From an uncultured Myxococcales bacterium (GTDB lineage Bacteria > Myxococcota_A > Polyangia > Polyangiales > Polyangiaceae), in NCBI GenBank assembly GCA_937998045.1, contig CALKVG010000747.1:1-6725 (forward strand): a DNA stretch of 6,725 nucleotides. The letters run 5' to 3'. A model generated the notes under the pieces. The model ran no database searches and was not told the DNA's origin. It saw only the letters and a list, made by a program, of their open reading frames with translations. Each line of letters begins with the position of its first letter. Positions within the stretch are counted from its first letter, which is position 1. The position numbers and the translations under genes are program-made. This document shows positions 5,031-6,725 of the stretch, one piece after another.

Positions 5031-6725
5031 GCGTGGTCGCCGCTCCCGGCGTGCCCCTCGGCGCTCTCGGCCGGCTCCTGGGCGTGCACGTCACGCGCGT
5101 CGTGCGCGTGGTGCGCTGTGCGCACGGCCGGGAGCTCGACGGTGAAGAGCGAGCCCACGCCGGGCTCGCTCTCGACGCGCACGGTCCCTCCGTGCGCCTC
5201 CACGAGCCTCCGCACGATCCAGAGCCCGATGCCGAAGCCGCCGTACTGACGGACCGGCACGGCCCGCTCGAACCGCTCGAAGATGCGCGCCTGCTCCTCG
5301 CGGGCGATGCCGATGCCGTGATCCTGGACCTCGATGCGCGCCACGTCGTTGTCCGCGACGGCGCGAATCTCGATGGGCGCGTTGCCGCCGTACTTGATCG
5401 CGTTCGACAGCAGGTTGGCGACGATCTGCTCGAGCCTCATGCGGTCCCAGCGGCCCACGATCGACTCGGGCATCCGCACGGACAGGCGGCATCCGGCCCG
5501 CGCGAGCTCCAGGCGCATGCGTTCGGCCACGTCGTGCACGACCACGCAGAGGTCCACGTCGTCGATCTCGAGAGGGATACGGCCCACCGTCAGACGGGAC
5601 GCGTCGAGCAGGCCGTCGACCAGCTGGATCACGCGCGTGGCGGCGCGCTTCATGACCTGAAGCTCCTCGGCGAGCGTCGACGCGTCGAGCGTCGCGCCCG
5701 CGCCCTGCACGCGGGCGAGGAGCTTGTCGAGGTGCAGCATCAGCGGAGTGAGCGGGCTGCGAAGCTCGTGCGACGCGAGCGACAGGAATTCGTCGCGGGC
5801 GCGAATGCTCTCCTGCAGGTCGCGGACGATGCGGGCTCGCTCGCGCGCGACCTCCTTCAGACCGGTCACGTCGAGCGCGCACCCGACGACCCGGGTGTCG
5901 TTCCCGACGCCGCCTACGAGCGCCGCGGTCCGCCGCCCGTCCTTGCGGACGAAGTCCTTCTCGTAGGTCCTGCAGACACCCGTGGTCGCGAGCGCCTCCC
6001 AGGCTTGCTCGTCGGCAGACTCGAACTCTGCGGGGGTGTGCTCGTGCGCGTTCACCCGGCCGGCCTGAACCTCGTCCTCCGAGCGGCCGATCATCTCGAG
6101 GAACGCGGCGTTGGCCGCCCGGATCGTCCCGTCGCGACTCTCCTCGAACACTCCGATGAAGCCGGTGTCCGCAAGGTGCGTGAACCTCCTCTCGCTCGCG
6201 GCGAGCGCCTCGGCGAGCCGCTTTTCCTCGGTCACGTCTTCCATGAGCGCGAGCTGCACCGGATGACCGTCGACGTCGCGGACCAGGGACAGGCTGAGCG
6301 TGACCCACGCCGTCCGGGCGTCCGGGCACAGGAACCGGTACTCGCCCCGCACCCTCACCTGCTCGCCGTCGACCAATCGCTGGACGTCCGCATCGAACCG
6401 CCCGCGATCGCCCGCGCACAGCTTGTCGCGCACCGGTTGCCTTACCAGGTCTGCGGCCGGACACGCGAGGATCTCGCTGAGCCGCGGGTTGACGCGAAGC
6501 CACCGGCCCTGCAAGTCGACGTGCCCGATGCCGATCGGCGCCTGCTCGAAGGTGACCTGGTAGAGCGCTTCGAGCGCCATCCGCTCCCGGTGCTCCGCCT
6601 CGCGCAGCGCCGCCGACGTGCGCTCGATCTCCCGCCGATGGCGCCACAGCTCCACGAAGCCCGCGACCTTCGCGCGCAGCACGTCGGGATCGAACGGCTT
6701 CGTCAGGTAGTCCACTCCCCCGCTA
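5027..6725 (-). CDS. Soluble hybrid sensor histidine kinase, REC(end)-PAS-PAS-HisKA-HATPase (5' end outside window)
   Basis: The frame is open to the right edge and the first visible residues, SGGVDYLTKPFDPDVL, are the C-terminal end of a receiver domain with its conserved Lys (YLTKPF). The true start therefore lies beyond 6725; the GTG at 6715 is internal. Counting from that Val as 1: a coiled linker at about 22-50, PAS 1 at about 52-170 (FEQAPIGIGHVDLQGRWLRV; a PAC-like end before EDVTEEKRL), PAS 2 at about 175-287 (LADTGFIGVFEESRDGTIRA; DFVRKDGRR; ALDVTGLKE) and a coiled linker at about 288-303. HisKA follows with His316 (SLASHELRSPLTPLMLHLDK), then HATPase_c with the N-box Asn438 (NLLSNAIKYGG), G1 Asp465 (DHGIGI) and G2 (YGGFGIGLWIVRRLVEAHGG). 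The last about 33 residues after VELPAVRT are Ala/His/Glu-rich and low in complexity. There is no membrane segment, so it is cytoplasmic. An N-terminal receiver suggests it takes a phosphoryl signal from another kinase and acts as a relay. Ligand and partner are unknown. Confidence 0.92.
   Translation of the reverse strand, partial: SGGVDYLTKPFDPDVLRAKVAGFVELWRHRREIERTSAALREAEHRERMALEALYQVTFEQAPIGIGHVDLQGRWLRVNPRLSEILACPAADLVRQPVRDKLCAGDRGRFDADVQRLVDGEQVRVRGEYRFLCPDARTAWVTLSLSLVRDVDGHPVQLALMEDVTEEKRLAEALAASERRFTHLADTGFIGVFEESRDGTIRAANAAFLEMIGRSEDEVQAGRVNAHEHTPAEFESADEQAWEALATTGVCRTYEKDFVRKDGRRTAALVGGVGNDTRVVGCALDVTGLKEVARERARIVRDLQESIRARDEFLSLASHELRSPLTPLMLHLDKLLARVQGAGATLDASTLAEELQVMKRAATRVIQLVDGLLDASRLTVGRIPLEIDDVDLCVVVHDVAERMRLELARAGCRLSVRMPESIVGRWDRMRLEQIVANLLSNAIKYGGNAPIEIRAVADNDVARIEVQDHGIGIAREEQARIFERFERAVPVRQYGGFGIGLWIVRRLVEAHGGTVRVESEPGVGSLFTVELPAVRTAHHAHDARDVHAQEPAESAEGHAGSGDHA

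Noticed and set aside
3745..5094. 449-residue minus-strand ORF spanning array, FN3-like gene and kinase end
   Set aside because: It overlaps two supported genes in another frame and has no recognisable domain.
6713..6715. GTG as the start of the sensor kinase
   Set aside because: It lies inside the conserved VDYLTKPF end of a receiver domain, and in-frame residues SGG precede it to the window edge.
1..6725. tRNA, rRNA, insertion sequence or phage genes
   Set aside because: Nothing with transposase or integrase motifs, terminal inverted repeats, or recognisable structural RNA sequence was seen on either strand.

Overview
The window is strongly GC-rich throughout, with dense coding and long shadow ORFs in the wrong frames. 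Together with the gene content (a PilC-PilS pair, an MlaC-like protein with a cysteine insertion, and a REC-PAS-PAS soluble sensor kinase), this suggests a myxobacterium-like member of Myxococcota, possibly Polyangia. That is an inference from style and family resemblance; no taxonomic marker is present.

Layout. At the left edge (1-397, minus) lies the N-terminal part of a class C beta-lactamase-like serine hydrolase with its SxxK motif. Its coding strand ends at the edge in two copies of a 39-bp-period repeat. A 61-bp divergent spacer (398-458) holds the best promoter candidate of the window and leads rightward into pilC (459-1670), the inner-membrane platform protein of the type IV pilus. 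pilS (1685-3073), the membrane sensor kinase that normally controls pilin transcription with PilR, follows after 14 bp. No pilR follows. Instead, after about 145 bp, comes an MlaC/Ttg2D-type periplasmic phospholipid-binding protein (3219-3851).

Between mlaC and the next gene, which converges on it, lies a 501-bp region filled mostly by a tandem array of ten 42-bp units (3882 to about 4290). There is no length change between units. Many units carry an imperfect or perfect 18-bp palindrome, CTCCCTTCGCGAAGGGAG. This is the most unusual element in the window.

The right third is on the minus strand. A large soluble histidine kinase, cut by the right edge (5027-6725), has the end of a receiver domain, two PAS domains, a HisKA domain and a HATPase domain. 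Its stop overlaps by GTGA a possible start of a small cytoplasmic protein (4353-4973, or from 5030) with a helical N-terminal half and a fibronectin type III-like C-terminal half. These two probably form one leftward transcription unit that runs head-on toward mlaC, with the 42-bp array between them.

Functionally, the rightward genes concern the cell envelope and surface motility (pilus assembly, pilus sensing, lipid transport) and the leftward pair concerns intracellular signalling. No RNA genes, insertion sequences, CRISPR arrays or phage genes were seen.
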